DNA of 64,000 nt from Peribacillus sp. Bi96 (GCF_918698115.1 NZ_CAKKLV010000001.1:186001-250000); one strand, 5' to 3'; shown: positions 9,100 to 19,002, numbered from the stretch's first letter. The notes: generated from the letters alone by a model not told the origin. Numbers and translations: made by a program.

Positions 9100-9350
9100 A
9101 CTCACGAGAAAAGCGCGTAAACTCACGAGTAAAGCGCCTAAACTCACGAGTAAATGATGCAAACTCACGAGTAAATGATGCAATTTCACGAGTAAAGCGC
9201 GTAAACTCACAAGAAAAGCGCGTAAACTCACGAGTAAATGATGCAATTTCACGAGTAAAGCACGTAAACTCACGAGTAAATGATGCAATTTCACGAGAAA
9301 AGCGCCTAAACTCATGAGTAAATGATGCAACTCACGAGTAAAGCATGCTC
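9100..9350. repeat. 21-bp tandem repeat array, 12 units of two alternating types
   Basis: Twelve units of 21 bp (one of 20) fill the convergent pheT-rnhC gap. Every unit starts with a variant of ACTCACGAGTAAA; the tail is either GCGCGTAA (type A: units 1, 2, 5, 6, 8, 10) or TGATGCAA (type B: units 3, 4, 7, 9, 11), and unit 12 has a degenerate tail. Type A units that follow a type B unit begin TTTCACGAG. Because the period is a multiple of 3, open frames run through in both directions, but the + frame starts inside the pheT terminator T-run and no ribosome site is visible. Most likely non-coding. Confidence 0.85.
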
Positions 9351-9374
9351 TAATTAATCGTTCTTACAGAAAAG

Positions 9375-9404
9375 ACGGCTGTCCACGGAAGAACAGCCGA
9401 TTTT
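9375..9404. terminator. Terminator downstream of rnhC
   Basis: CGGCTGT ... ACAGCCG stem with T-run on the + strand and an AAAAG flank on the other. It lies just past the rnhC stop and can act in either direction. Confidence 0.6.
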
Positions 9405-9407
9405 CGT

Positions 9408-10367
9408 TTATTTATGATATTTCTTTTGATATAATCGCTTCGATTTTTCTGTATTGGCAAAGTGGGTTTTTGTGAATTCGTGCAATGAATCGATTCCTTT
9501 TTCATGAATCAATCTTGCTGCCGCTTCATCGACTGCAGAGCCGGCTCCTTTAGGGATTTTGAACCCGGCTTTTTCACTCAGCAAATCAAAGCGTTTGACG
9601 AATGCATATCGTGCAAGGATGGAAGCAGCTGCTACGCCAAGGTGTACCCCTTCCGCTTTTGTACACAAATAGGTGGCGTGTGACTGAAATAGTTCTTGGC
9701 CTTTCAAGTAATTGAAAAATACATCAGGTTGAGCGAATTGATCAATAAGGACGGCTTCCGCTTGTTCTGGCTGGATTTTTTGCATAAGATGTTTGATCGC
9801 TTGATTATGGAGGAGTGCCTTCATTTTTCCTTGTGACATACCCTTTGCCTGAAGCGTATTATATTTCGGGTTGTCGCACGTGAGCAGGCTGAAAGGCACC
9901 ACATCCTTAATCTGTTTGGCAATTTCGATGATTTGTGGATCTTTCAGATTTTTAGAATCCTGGACACCAAGTTCTTTCAATAATGCGAGTTGCTCCTTTT
10001 GTGCATAGACAGCGACGACGGTGATTGGGCCGAAATAGTCCCCTGTTCCGACTTCATCAGAACCGATTACTGACATGGTTCCGATATTTGCAGGTGGTGA
10101 ATATCGATGTACGTTGACTGATGCGGATGATGCTGTTTTTTTCTTTGGAGCGGCAGCAGTCGCACCTTGTTGCCATTTTACTGCTTCTATTTCAGCATTC
10201 TTACCTTGAAAGAGTACTTTTCCTGATTTATAGGCGGTTACCGTACATAGCGGCGGTTTGGCGGAAAAGATGCTCCCTGGCGGCAGTTTGGCGGCTAAGG
10301 AAGAGGAATAATGAGCTTTCATTGCCTGTATTTGTGCAGGACTGATAACTAAAACAACATGTGACAT
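9408..10367 (-). CDS. rnhC: Ribonuclease HIII
   Basis: Cleaves the RNA strand of RNA-DNA hybrids in the cytoplasm. The 319 aa contain the N-terminal TBP-like substrate-binding domain of RNase HIII (DUF3378, about 1-80), a basic linker (PKKKT) and the type 2 RNase H core beginning IGSDEVGTGDYFGP, with the metal-binding pair D104-E105; AAASILARYAFVKRF and a conserved C-terminal helix follow. The N-terminal domain and GTGDYFGP distinguish it from RNase HII. Convergent with pheT, divergent from zapA, the B. subtilis order. Confidence 0.95.
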   Translation of the reverse strand: MSHVVLVISPAQIQAMKAHYSSSLAAKLPPGSIFSAKPPLCTVTAYKSGKVLFQGKNAEIEAVKWQQGATAAAPKKKTASSASVNVHRYSPPANIGTMSVIGSDEVGTGDYFGPITVVAVYAQKEQLALLKELGVQDSKNLKDPQIIEIAKQIKDVVPFSLLTCDNPKYNTLQAKGMSQGKMKALLHNQAIKHLMQKIQPEQAEAVLIDQFAQPDVFFNYLKGQELFQSHATYLCTKAEGVHLGVAAASILARYAFVKRFDLLSEKAGFKIPKGAGSAVDEAAARLIHEKGIDSLHEFTKTHFANTEKSKRLYQKKYHK

Positions 10368-10538
10368 AATGGATAACTCCTAACTTCATACTATTTTTAA
10401 GATAATCTTCATCCTATGGTCGTTTTCATTTGACAAATTATTGCATTTTTTATACAAGAAATGACGTTGTACTCTCTTTCATGACGAAAAAGTTCATGAT
10501 ATGATAGAATTAGGATTGTTTAGATTGGGGGCATCATT

Positions 10539-10799
10539 TTGTCAGACGATAAACGAAATAAAACAACAGTTGATATATACGGACAACCATATACAATCGT
10601 CGGTACAGAAAGCGCAAGTCATATGCGCCTGGTCGCTTCGATGGTTGACGAAAAAATGAGAGAGATCAGGATGAAAAATCCATACTTGGATACAAGTAAG
10701 CTAGCGGTACTGACCGCCGTGAATACCATCCACGAATATATTAAATTAAAAGATCAACTAGACCAGCTTCAACTGGAATTAAAGAGAGAGAAGGACTGA
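10539..10799 (+). CDS. zapA: Cell division protein ZapA
   Basis: Small FtsZ-associated protein that promotes Z-ring bundling. The 86 aa have the ZapA core ([32 protein letters not shown]) and a C-terminal coiled coil (about 52-86, [21 protein letters not shown]). The start is TTG at 10539, preceded by TTGGGGGC; no ATG or GTG lies between it and the conserved core. The stop is 4 nt before the CvpA-type gene, so the two are probably coupled. Confidence 0.92.
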   Translation: MSDDKRNKTTVDIYGQPYTIVGTESASHMRLVASMVDEKMREIRMKNPYLDTSKLAVLTAVNTIHEYIKLKDQLDQLQLELKREKD

Positions 10800-10803
10800 G
10801 TAC

Positions 10804-11349
10804 ATGCTTGATTTAGCAATTCTGGCCATTCTATTAATCGGTTTATTAGTCGGTTTAAAGCGTGGCTTCATTTTACAAACGGTTCATATGACAGGGTTCA
10901 TAGTAGCCTTCATCGTCGCATATGTGTTTTATGGAGACCTTGCTCCCAATTTGAAATTGTGGATTCCGTTTCCAACGATGAGTGAATCCTCGACCCTTAC
11001 TATGTTTTTCGAAACAGTCGGGCTTGAAAAGGCGTATTACAACGCGATTGCCTTTGCAATCATTTTCTTTGCTGCCAAGATCCTTTGGCAAATGATAGGA
11101 TCCATGCTCAATTTCATTACACATATTCCAATTTTAAAACAGCTGAATCGTTGGGGTGGCGGGATATTGGGTTTTATCGAAATCTATCTTATCATGTTTA
11201 TTATATTATACATAGCTGCCATGCTGCCAATGGATTCCATCCAGAAACCATTAACAGGTTCTTTTCTGGCAGAATCCATCGTGAAACATACGCCGTTTCT
11301 TTCCGAGAAAGTGAAAGAACTTTGGTTTGATAATGTAAATCAATCTTAA
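10804..11349 (+). CDS. yshB: CvpA-family membrane protein YshB
   Basis: A 181-aa integral membrane protein with about four to five hydrophobic segments (about 1-17, 22-45, 75-98, 115-138) and the family start MLDLAILAILLIGLLVGLKRGFI. CvpA relatives are tied to colicin V production in E. coli and to envelope physiology; the molecular function is unknown. It begins 4 nt after zapA and precedes polX, as in B. subtilis. Confidence 0.85.
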   Translation: MLDLAILAILLIGLLVGLKRGFILQTVHMTGFIVAFIVAYVFYGDLAPNLKLWIPFPTMSESSTLTMFFETVGLEKAYYNAIAFAIIFFAAKILWQMIGSMLNFITHIPILKQLNRWGGGILGFIEIYLIMFIILYIAAMLPMDSIQKPLTGSFLAESIVKHTPFLSEKVKELWFDNVNQS

Positions 11350-11362
11350 TGATAGTATACGA

Positions 11363-11424
11363 GGGCCTGCCTCCCTTCTCAAAGTCCAAGATTCCTATAC
11401 TTTGAATGGGGGAGGCCCCTTTTT
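11363..11424 (+). terminator. Long-stem terminator after the zapA operon
   Basis: GGGCCTGCCTCCC and CAAAGT pair with ACTTTG and GGGGGAGGCCCC across a short loop, followed by TTTTTAT. Separates yshB from polX. Confidence 0.8.
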
Positions 11425-11558
11425 ATGTAGCAGCGTGTGACTTCCACCAAATTGATTCGAAAGGTAAGAATCGGACTGCTTGTACTTTACCTCCAAGAAA
11501 GGTATCTTTAAGAAAGTATACAAGGGACACCCAACTAATTTTTTCGGCGGTGAAATAT

Positions 11559-13277
11559 ATGACAATAAATAAAAAAGATATCATTAGATTATTAGAAAAA
11601 ATCGCAATATATATGGAATTAAAAGGAGAGAACCCATTCAAGGTTTCAGCTTTCCGCAAAGCAGCGGGAGCCTTGGAAACGGATGATCGGAGTCTGGCGG
11701 CCATCGAAGACTTTACCGCATTAAATGGAATCGGGAAAGGAACGTCGTCCGTCATCGAAGAGTATATCAATGAGGGGAAATCGACCGCACTTGAAGAGCT
11801 GCAGGAGCAGGTGCCAAAAGGATTGATTCCGCTCTTGCAACTTCAAGGTTTGGGCGGGAAGAAAATCGCCAAACTTCATAAAGAGTTGCAGGTCAATGAT
11901 GTGAATGATCTTAAAACCGTCTGTGAAGAAGGCAGGGTTGCGGCGCTTGCCGGTTTCGGTAAAAAAACGGAAGAGAAAATCCTGGCTGCAATTGCCGAGG
12001 CAGGTTCAAGGCCTGATCGGCTTCCACTTGCCTTCATGAGACCGATAGCGGATGATATTGAAACCGCCCTTGCCAACATGGAACATATCGTCCGTTCTTC
12101 CAGAGCGGGCAGCATCCGTCGCATGAGGGAAACGATCAAGGACCTCGATTTCATCATCTCGACAGATCATCCCGAAGAAGTTAAGAATCAGCTTCTTGCA
12201 TTAGCGGGCATAAAGCAAGTGATTGCGGCCGGTGATACAAAAGTATCGGTTGTGCTTGATTATGAATATGATATTTCCGTCGATTTTCGAATCGTGAAAG
12301 ATAAGGAATTCATCACGACACTCCATCATTTTACCGGCTCGAAAGATCACAATGTTCGTATGCGCCAGCTGGCTAAAGAACGCGGAGAGAAAATCAGCGA
12401 ATATGGGGTGGAAGTGGCTGAAACAGGTGAGATATTGACGTTCGAAACGGAAGAACAATTTTATAACCACTTCGGTCTTCCATTCATTCCCCCAGAATTA
12501 CGAGAAGATGGAACGGAAGTGGAGCAATATGATGCTAAGGAACCTCTCATATCGTTAGAGGCCATTCAAGGTGATTTGCATATGCATACCACATGGAGTG
12601 ATGGGGCTTATTCCATTGAAGAAATGATTGAAGCGTGCCGTGCCAAAGGTTATCAATATATGGCCATCACCGATCATTCGCAATATTTGAAAGTGGCGAA
12701 CGGATTGACTGTGGAACGTTTACGTGAACAAAAACGCATCATCCATGAACTGAATGAAAAATACGATGATTTTACCGTTCTTTCAGGGATTGAAATGGAT
12801 ATACTTCCTGATGGGACACTTGATTATGACGATGAGCTGCTTGCTGAGATGGATTTGGTAATCGCATCGATCCATTCAAGTTTTTCACAGCCGCGTGAAA
12901 CGATCATGGAGCGTTTAAAAACAGCTCTGAATAATCCGCATGTTGATATCATCGCCCATCCAACGGGAAGGATTATCGGCAAACGTACCGGATATGATGT
13001 TGATATAGAAATGCTGATTGAACTGGCACGCGACACGAATACTGCCTTGGAATTGAATGCTAATCCGAACCGATTGGATTTGGCACCTCCCCATCTGCGC
13101 AAGGCACAGGAAGCAGGCGTTCAGATTGTAATCAATACCGATGCCCACAGCATTGATATGCTTGATCATATGCCTGTCGGTGTGTCTTCGGCCAAAAAGG
13201 GCTGGATTAAAGAAGCAACGGTCCTTAATGCAAAGGATACGGATGGATTATTAAAGTTTTTAAAGAGAAATGACTAA
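11559..13277 (+). CDS. polX: DNA polymerase/3'-5' exonuclease PolX
   Basis: Family X polymerase for gap filling in DNA repair, fused to a PHP-type nuclease. The 572 aa (B. subtilis PolX 570) have an N-terminal HhH/8-kDa region (KKDIIRLLEKIAIYMELKGE), palm and thumb (IKDLDFIISTD; SVDFRIV), and a C-terminal PHP domain from about residue 335 with metal ligands in GDLHMHTTWSDG, ITDHSQYLK, SGIEMDI and NTDAHS. ATG 11559 is chosen over an upstream frame because the protein then starts like its relatives and the upstream codons sit just after a terminator. Confidence 0.93.
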   Translation: MTINKKDIIRLLEKIAIYMELKGENPFKVSAFRKAAGALETDDRSLAAIEDFTALNGIGKGTSSVIEEYINEGKSTALEELQEQVPKGLIPLLQLQGLGGKKIAKLHKELQVNDVNDLKTVCEEGRVAALAGFGKKTEEKILAAIAEAGSRPDRLPLAFMRPIADDIETALANMEHIVRSSRAGSIRRMRETIKDLDFIISTDHPEEVKNQLLALAGIKQVIAAGDTKVSVVLDYEYDISVDFRIVKDKEFITTLHHFTGSKDHNVRMRQLAKERGEKISEYGVEVAETGEILTFETEEQFYNHFGLPFIPPELREDGTEVEQYDAKEPLISLEAIQGDLHMHTTWSDGAYSIEEMIEACRAKGYQYMAITDHSQYLKVANGLTVERLREQKRIIHELNEKYDDFTVLSGIEMDILPDGTLDYDDELLAEMDLVIASIHSSFSQPRETIMERLKTALNNPHVDIIAHPTGRIIGKRTGYDVDIEMLIELARDTNTALELNANPNRLDLAPPHLRKAQEAGVQIVINTDAHSIDMLDHMPVGVSSAKKGWIKEATVLNAKDTDGLLKFLKRND

Positions 13278-13312
13278 CTATTTGCCCATAAATAAGGAGG
13301 AGCTTTAACTCC

Positions 13313-15667
13313 ATGCATAATAAAGCTTTAAAGACATTGGAATTTCATAAAATTAAAGAACAATTAATCTCTCACGCATCCTCATCCATAGGAAAAGAGA
13401 AGGCACAGCAACTGATGCCTTCAACGGACTTTGAAGAGGTGACGAGATGGCAGGAAGAAACGGATGAGTCTGCCAAAATCGTACGTTTGAAAGGTAACTT
13501 GCCATTGGGCGGGATTTTTGATATCCGTCCACATGCAAAAAGGGCCCAGATTGGCGGAATGCTTTCACCGATGGAATTGATGGAACTCGCGAGTACGATT
13601 CGTGCAGGGAGGATCCTTAGTCGTTTCTTCGAAGAAATCGCCGAGCAGGAAATAGAAGTTCCGCTTCTAGCCGAATATATCGATTCCCTGCATCCATTGA
13701 TTGAATTGCAACAGGAAATTACGTATGCAGTAAGTGAACATGGCGAAGTGATGGATTCTGCGAGCGATAAGCTCCGTACACTAAGAAATCAGATTCGGAC
13801 GAATGAAAGCCGTGTCCGGGAAAAACTAGAAAGCATGATTCGTTCCTCCAACGCATCAAAAATGTTATCGGATTCCATCATCACCATCAGGAATGACCGA
13901 TTTGTCATCCCGGTAAAACAGGAATACCGCAGTGTGTATGGCGGGATCATTCATGATCAATCATCATCTGGACAGACGCTGTTCATTGAGCCTCAAGCAA
14001 TCGTGCAACTGAATAATGTCCTTCAGGAAACCAGAGCGAAGGAAACGCAGGAAATAGAACGGATATTGGTCGAATTATCGGAAAAAGTCGGAGCGTACAC
14101 CCCTGAATTGCTTCATAATGTCAAAGTGCTCGCACAAATCGATTTCCTTGTCGCGAAGGCAAAGTATGCAAAAGCGATAAAAGGATCCAAACCGATTTTG
14201 AATAATGAGGGACGCGTGAAATTATTCAAAGCGAAACATCCGCTCATTCCGAGTGACGTTGTCGTAGCCAATGATATTTTCCTAGGTGATGACTTTACGA
14301 TAATCGTTATCACGGGTCCGAATACCGGGGGGAAAACGGTTACTTTGAAAACGCTTGGCCTCTGTACGTTAATGGCCCAGGCCGGTCTGCAAATCCCTGC
14401 GCTGGATGGTTCTGAAACGGCCGTTTTTTCCTCCGTTTTTGCCGACATTGGCGATGAACAGTCGATTGAGCAGAGCTTAAGTACATTCTCTTCTCATATG
14501 GTCAATATTGTCGATATCCTAAAGCATGTCGATTATGATAGCCTCGTTTTGTTCGATGAGCTTGGAGCGGGTACTGACCCACAGGAAGGTGCCGCTTTAG
14601 CCATTTCCATTTTGGATGAAGTATATAAGCGCGGGGCACGTGTGATTGCAACGACACATTATCCGGAATTAAAAGCATATGGATATGATCGGGAAGGCGT
14701 CATTAATGCAAGCGTTGAATTTAATGTGGAAACATTGAGTCCTACTTATAAGCTTTTGATCGGTGTACCGGGACGTAGTAATGCGTTTGAAATATCCAAG
14801 CGCCTTGGCTTGGAAGAGAGCGTGATAAGCAATGCCCGCAGCCATATTGGCGAGGATACCAATAAAGTTGAGAATATGATAGCATCCCTTGAAGATAGCC
14901 GTAAGAAGGCCGAAGAGGAGGAGCAAGAGGCCAAGAATCACCTTGAACAGGCGGAAATCCTTCATAAAGACCTTCAAAAGCAAATTGGTGAATACAATGA
15001 GGAACGGGATGCGATGGTCGATAAGGCAGCAAAAGAGGCTGCAGCAATCGTTGAAAATGCACAAAAAGAAGCGGAATCGATCATTGCCGACTTACGTAAA
15101 CTGCGACTTGAAAAGCATGCCGATGTTAAAGAGCATGAACTGATCGATGCAAAAAAACGGCTTGAAGAAGCGACACCTAAAGTGAAAAAAACATCAGTTA
15201 AAGTGGCTAGGCCACTGGATAAAAGCCTGAAACCTGGAGATGAAGTAAAGGTCGTAAGCTTTGGTCAAAAGGGTCACTTGATCGAGAAGGTCTCAAGTAA
15301 TGAGTGGCAGGTTCAGATCGGCATCATGAAAATGAAGGTGAAGGAGTCTGACCTAGAATTCATCAAGGCCACGAAAGTGAAGGAAATAAAGCCGCTTACC
15401 ACGATAAAAGGTCGGGATTATCATGTTAGCGTGGAACTTGACCTGCGTGGGGAACGCTTTGAAAATGCCATTTCAAGAGTCGAAAAGTATGTTGATGATG
15501 CTTTATTGGCCGGATATTCGAGTGTCTCCATCATACATGGTAAAGGAACGGGTGCTCTTCGGTCCGGCGTCCAGGAATACTTGAAAAATCACCGCTCTGT
15601 CAAAAGAATTCGGTTCGGCGAAGCTGGAGAAGGCGGTACAGGTGTAACGGTGGTGGAATTTAAATAA
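13313..15667 (+). CDS. mutS2: Endonuclease MutS2
   Basis: MutS paralogue lacking the mismatch-recognition domain; it limits recombination and, in B. subtilis, helps ribosome-collision rescue. The 784 aa (B. subtilis 785) show the MutS core and clamp (about 1-300), ATPase with Walker [14 protein letters not shown] (about 332-344) and Walker [14 protein letters not shown], a long Glu/Lys/Ala coiled coil (about 510-620), a KOW-like segment and the C-terminal Smr nuclease domain (about 705-784: [21 protein letters not shown]). RBS AAGGAGGAG. It follows polX by 35 nt. Confidence 0.96.
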   Translation: MHNKALKTLEFHKIKEQLISHASSSIGKEKAQQLMPSTDFEEVTRWQEETDESAKIVRLKGNLPLGGIFDIRPHAKRAQIGGMLSPMELMELASTIRAGRILSRFFEEIAEQEIEVPLLAEYIDSLHPLIELQQEITYAVSEHGEVMDSASDKLRTLRNQIRTNESRVREKLESMIRSSNASKMLSDSIITIRNDRFVIPVKQEYRSVYGGIIHDQSSSGQTLFIEPQAIVQLNNVLQETRAKETQEIERILVELSEKVGAYTPELLHNVKVLAQIDFLVAKAKYAKAIKGSKPILNNEGRVKLFKAKHPLIPSDVVVANDIFLGDDFTIIVITGPNTGGKTVTLKTLGLCTLMAQAGLQIPALDGSETAVFSSVFADIGDEQSIEQSLSTFSSHMVNIVDILKHVDYDSLVLFDELGAGTDPQEGAALAISILDEVYKRGARVIATTHYPELKAYGYDREGVINASVEFNVETLSPTYKLLIGVPGRSNAFEISKRLGLEESVISNARSHIGEDTNKVENMIASLEDSRKKAEEEEQEAKNHLEQAEILHKDLQKQIGEYNEERDAMVDKAAKEAAAIVENAQKEAESIIADLRKLRLEKHADVKEHELIDAKKRLEEATPKVKKTSVKVARPLDKSLKPGDEVKVVSFGQKGHLIEKVSSNEWQVQIGIMKMKVKESDLEFIKATKVKEIKPLTTIKGRDYHVSVELDLRGERFENAISRVEKYVDDALLAGYSSVSIIHGKGTGALRSGVQEYLKNHRSVKRIRFGEAGEGGTGVTVVEFK

Positions 15668-15732
15668 AGGAAAGTGGTCATTCCGGCTATTCTGCCAAGC
15701 CGGATGGCTGATTACCATTCGGGAGTTGGACC

Positions 15733-16140
15733 ATGGAGAATATGTGGGAAAATGAATATGTATATATAGCTGCTCGTTACAGTGTCGTTATTTTGTGCAT
15801 GATTGTTTTTTTAGCTATTTTTGAACTTGTTACAAAGTACAAGAACTGGGAGGAAATCAAACAGGGAAACCTTTCTGTCGCGTTGGCAACAGGTGGTAAA
15901 ATATTTGGGATTGCCTATGTATTCCAACAGTCCATCCTCCATCAGAATTCACTTCTTACCATGATTGGCTGGGGTGTTTACGGTTTTGTCCTTCTATTGA
16001 TCGGTTATTTCATTTTTGAATTTATGACTCCTGGATTTAAAATAGATGAAGAGATACAAAAAGATAATCGGGCAGTTGGGTTCCTATCGATGATCATTTC
16101 AATCGCTTTATCTTTTGTCATCGGTGCCGGAATTTCTTAA
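15733..16140 (+). CDS. yshE: DUF350 family membrane protein YshE
   Basis: A 135-aa polytopic membrane protein with four hydrophobic segments (about 14-35, 50-66, 78-99, 110-134) and an internal repeat typical of DUF350. Function unknown. It follows mutS2, as in B. subtilis, with RBS GGGAGTTGGACC before the ATG. A very short membrane ORF follows 25 nt later before the terminator. Confidence 0.8.
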   Translation: MENMWENEYVYIAARYSVVILCMIVFLAIFELVTKYKNWEEIKQGNLSVALATGGKIFGIAYVFQQSILHQNSLLTMIGWGVYGFVLLLIGYFIFEFMTPGFKIDEEIQKDNRAVGFLSMIISIALSFVIGAGIS

Positions 16141-16165
16141 TGCCCTTCATGAGAGGGAGAAAACT

Positions 16166-16249
16166 GTGGAGAAGCTTGCAAAAGTCTTAATTGTTTGTTG
16201 CGGAATCTTTTTTCTGCTTGGAATCATTTATATGATATTCTTCACCTGA
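16166..16249 (+). CDS. 27-residue single-span membrane peptide
   Basis: Short ORF starting GTG at 16166 with GAGAGGGAG 5 nt upstream. It encodes 27 aa: MEKLAK then one hydrophobic stretch (VLIVCCGIFFLLGIIYMIFF) and a final Thr. The shape, a few charges then one membrane helix, is typical of bacterial small membrane proteins. It is tucked between yshE and a terminator that starts at its stop codon, so it would be the last cistron of the mutS2-yshE transcript. No family recognised. Confidence 0.5.
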   Translation: MEKLAKVLIVCCGIFFLLGIIYMIFFT

Positions 16250-16279
16250 AAGAAGCGGCCTTTGTGTCGCTTCTTTTAT
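16250..16279 (+). terminator. Terminator after yshE and the small ORF
   Basis: AAGAAGCG-GCCTTTGTGT-CGCTTCTT followed by TTATTT. Confidence 0.8.
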
Positions 16280-16349
16280 TTCAACTCTATTAAATACGGG
16301 CGTATAAAATGATAGTGTCAAAAAGATGTTCGGAAAGAGGAGGAGTGAC

Positions 16350-17108
16350 ATGGATAAGTCCAAACTGATACAAAAGATTGAAAAATTATCGATGAATGCT
16401 TTACCGGCCCTGCAAACGCAAATCTATGATGGATGGGTTTTACGATTTGCGGATGGATATACAAAACGGGCGAATTCAATCAACCCTATCTATTCATCGA
16501 ATGAAGATTTGAAAAAGAAAATAATGAATTGTGAGCAAGTCTATTTTGAAAGAAATGATAGGGCAGTATACAAAATGACTCATCAAGCTAAACCTATCAA
16601 CTTGGAAAGTGTTCTGGAAGAGTCGGGGTATGTCCTTGAAGGCACAACGAGTGTCCAGATATTGGAATTGGTAGAAACAGAGGCACCGAATGAAAGCAAT
16701 GTCATGAAGTATGACCATTTACATGATGACTGGTTTCATGATTTCTGCCTGCTAAGTCATGTTAATGATAATGATCAAACCCACTTGAAAAAAATGTTCG
16801 AAAATATCATTCCAAAAACATGCTTCATGTTGTTGACGGATGATGGTGGAACCGTGGCGGCAGGCGGACTAGGTGTATTGGAAGACGAATACATAGGTCT
16901 GTACAATATTTTCACCCATGAAAACTTTCGAAACCGAGGCTATGGTGCAAAACTCATTCGTAACCTTTTGCATTGGGGTAAAGAAAATGGGGCGAAAAAT
17001 GCTTATCTCCAGGTGATAGAAACGAATGCACCTGCTCTATGCTTGTACGGAAAATTGGGATTTGAAGAAAAATATACATATTGGTATAGAACTAAAAGGA
17101 AGGAGTAA
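16350..17108 (+). CDS. GNAT family N-acetyltransferase
   Basis: A 252-aa acetyl-CoA-dependent N-acetyltransferase of unknown substrate. The C-terminal GNAT fold (about 120-245) includes VAAGGLGVLEDEYIGLYNIFTHENF and the acetyl-CoA loop FRNRGYGAKLIRNLL, then AYLQVIETNAPALCLYGKLGFEEKYTYWYR. The N-terminal half (about 1-110) is a degenerate GNAT-like domain, so this looks like a two-lobed member. ATG 16350 has AGAGGAGGAGTGAC upstream and is preferred to an in-frame ATG 24 nt earlier. Single gene between terminators. Confidence 0.85.
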   Translation: MDKSKLIQKIEKLSMNALPALQTQIYDGWVLRFADGYTKRANSINPIYSSNEDLKKKIMNCEQVYFERNDRAVYKMTHQAKPINLESVLEESGYVLEGTTSVQILELVETEAPNESNVMKYDHLHDDWFHDFCLLSHVNDNDQTHLKKMFENIIPKTCFMLLTDDGGTVAAGGLGVLEDEYIGLYNIFTHENFRNRGYGAKLIRNLLHWGKENGAKNAYLQVIETNAPALCLYGKLGFEEKYTYWYRTKRKE

Positions 17109-17123
17109 ACCACTCCTTTTTAT
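17101..17123 (+). terminator. Short terminator overlapping the GNAT stop codon
   Basis: AGGAGT-AAACC-ACTCCT then TTTTAT; the stop lies in the stem. Confidence 0.65.
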
Positions 17124-17221
17124 GTGTCCCTTCCAATAATCCCTCATGGTGGTACAGGCCATTTTGACTGCTCCAATTCGTATTATCAGCCCTTATGCTT
17201 ATTTTTTCTAAATTTCATCAA

Positions 17222-17250
17222 TTGTAAGAAAATCCCGGTTGTATTATAAT
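17222..17250 (+). promoter_or_regulatory. Sigma-A promoter of lcfA
   Basis: TTGTAA (17222-17227), 17-nt spacer, TATAAT (17245-17250). Rules out the in-frame start at 17249. I see no clear FadR box here. Confidence 0.65.
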
Positions 17251-17287
17251 GAGAAGAGTAGTGAGAATATTCAGAAGGAGGGGGCAA

Positions 17288-18985
17288 ATGAGCAATAAGC
17301 CATGGCAAGCTATGTATCCGGAACAAATACCAGCTGCTTTGTCGTACGAAGATAAACCCCTGTATTCATTTTTGAAGGAATCAGCCGAAGAATTCCCTGA
17401 TAAAGTATCGATTCATTTCCAGGGAAAAGAATTAACTTACCAAGAAGTTTATGAATCAGCCTTAAAGTTCGCAGCCTATTTAAAAGGCATCGGCCTTCAA
17501 AAAGGTGAACGCGTTGCCGTCATGCTTCCTAACTGCCCTCAGGGTGTCATAAGTTTTTTTGGTATATTGATGGCCGGCGGAGTCGTGGTTCAGACGAATC
17601 CAACCTATACGGAACGTGAACTCGAGTATCAAATGAAAGACTCCGGAGCGAAAATGATTTTAGTGATGGATATTTTATTTCCCCGTGTCACTGCAGTCGC
17701 TTCCAGAACGGGTATAGAACATATCATTGTAACCGCTATCAAGGAATACTTGCCTTTTCCGAAAAATCTTATCTATCCTTTTATTCAAAAAAAGCAATAC
17801 GGCATCGTCATCAATGTGGAGCACGCGGGCAATCATCATTTATTTACTGAAATCATGAAACGAAAGATTCCTGAAGAGGTCGCTGAGCCGATTGATGTGG
17901 ATAAGGACCTTGCCCTTTTGCAATATACAGGGGGGACAACAGGCTTTCCGAAAGGGGTCATGCTTACCCATAAGAACTTGCTGGCAAATACGAAAATGTG
18001 CAATGCTTGGCTTTATAAAAATAAGCGCGGTGAGGAAAGGGTCCTAGCAATTCTGCCATTTTTCCATGTGTACGGTATGACGACAGTTTTGGTGCTTTCC
18101 GTCATGGAAGGGAACACCATGATCATCATGCCGAAGTTTGATGTTAAAGCGACGCTGAAAACCATCCAAAAACAGAAACCGACGATGTTTCCAGGTGCGC
18201 CTACGATGTATATTGGTCTATTGAACCATCCGGATATCGCTAAATATGACCTTTCTTCCATCAATGCCTGTATAAGCGGATCTGCATCATTGCCGTTAGA
18301 GGTACAAGAGCAGTTCGAGAATATTACGGGCGGGAAACTGGTTGAAGGCTATGGACTGTCGGAAACGTCTCCGGTGACCCATGCAAATTTCATTTGGGAT
18401 CAGCCTCGTGTAAAAGGAAGCATTGGATTGCCATGGCCAGATACCGACTCAGTGATTCTCTCCCTGGAAACCTTTGATGAGCTGCCACCGAATGAAATTG
18501 GTGAGATAGCGATAAAAGGACCACAGGTAATGAAAGGTTACTGGAATCGTCCGGATGAAACGGAAAGCACTTTTAAAAATGGCTGGCTGCTGACAGGCGA
18601 TCTTGGTTACATGGATGAGCAAGGATTCTTTTATGTAGTCGAGAGGAAAAAGGACACCATCATTGCAGGCGGTTTCAATATTTATCCTCGTGAGGTGGAA
18701 GAGGTACTATACGAGCATGAGGCGATTCAAGAGGTTGTTGTGGCAGGAATCCCTGACCCATATCGTGGTGAGACCGTCAAAGCCTATGTCGTACTGAAAA
18801 AAGATGCTAGGGCCACCGAGGAAGAGTTGGATGATTTTGCAAGAAAGAACCTTGCTTCCTATAAGGTACCGCGCAGCTATGAGTTTAGGGATGAACTTCC
18901 TAAAACGATGATAGGTAAGGTTTTGAGAAGAGTCCTTATCGAGGAAGAAAAGAAAAAAATATCCGAGGAAAGAAAAGAAGCGTAA
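17288..18985 (+). CDS. lcfA: Long-chain fatty acid-CoA ligase LcfA
   Basis: AMP-forming ligase that activates long-chain fatty acids as CoA thioesters for beta-oxidation. The 565 aa (B. subtilis LcfA 560) contain the ANL P-loop motif YTGGTTGFPKGVMLTHKNL (about 212-230), the A5 motif EGYGLSETSPVTHAN, the A7/A8 region WLLTGDLGYMDEQGFFYVVERKKDTIIAGGFNIYPREVE and the C-terminal lysine motif PKTMIGKVLRR. ATG 17288 follows AGAAGGAGGGGGC. It heads the lcfA-fadR-fadB-etfBA cluster, the B. subtilis order. Confidence 0.95.
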   Translation: MSNKPWQAMYPEQIPAALSYEDKPLYSFLKESAEEFPDKVSIHFQGKELTYQEVYESALKFAAYLKGIGLQKGERVAVMLPNCPQGVISFFGILMAGGVVVQTNPTYTERELEYQMKDSGAKMILVMDILFPRVTAVASRTGIEHIIVTAIKEYLPFPKNLIYPFIQKKQYGIVINVEHAGNHHLFTEIMKRKIPEEVAEPIDVDKDLALLQYTGGTTGFPKGVMLTHKNLLANTKMCNAWLYKNKRGEERVLAILPFFHVYGMTTVLVLSVMEGNTMIIMPKFDVKATLKTIQKQKPTMFPGAPTMYIGLLNHPDIAKYDLSSINACISGSASLPLEVQEQFENITGGKLVEGYGLSETSPVTHANFIWDQPRVKGSIGLPWPDTDSVILSLETFDELPPNEIGEIAIKGPQVMKGYWNRPDETESTFKNGWLLTGDLGYMDEQGFFYVVERKKDTIIAGGFNIYPREVEEVLYEHEAIQEVVVAGIPDPYRGETVKAYVVLKKDARATEEELDDFARKNLASYKVPRSYEFRDELPKTMIGKVLRRVLIEEEKKKISEERKEA

Positions 18986-19002
18986 CGAAACATGCCCTTC
19001 AT

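Noticed and set aside
9096-9317. Open frames through the 21-bp repeat on both strands (73 and 78 codons)
   Set aside because: They stay open only because the repeat period is divisible by 3. There is no ribosome site, and the + frame begins within the pheT terminator T-run.
9100-9350. Repeat array as a CRISPR locus
   Set aside because: Units are head-to-tail 21-mers without unique spacers, and no cas genes are nearby.
17222-17287. FadR box in front of lcfA
   Set aside because: Alignment of TAGTGAGAATATTCA to the consensus gives too many mismatches; not claimed.
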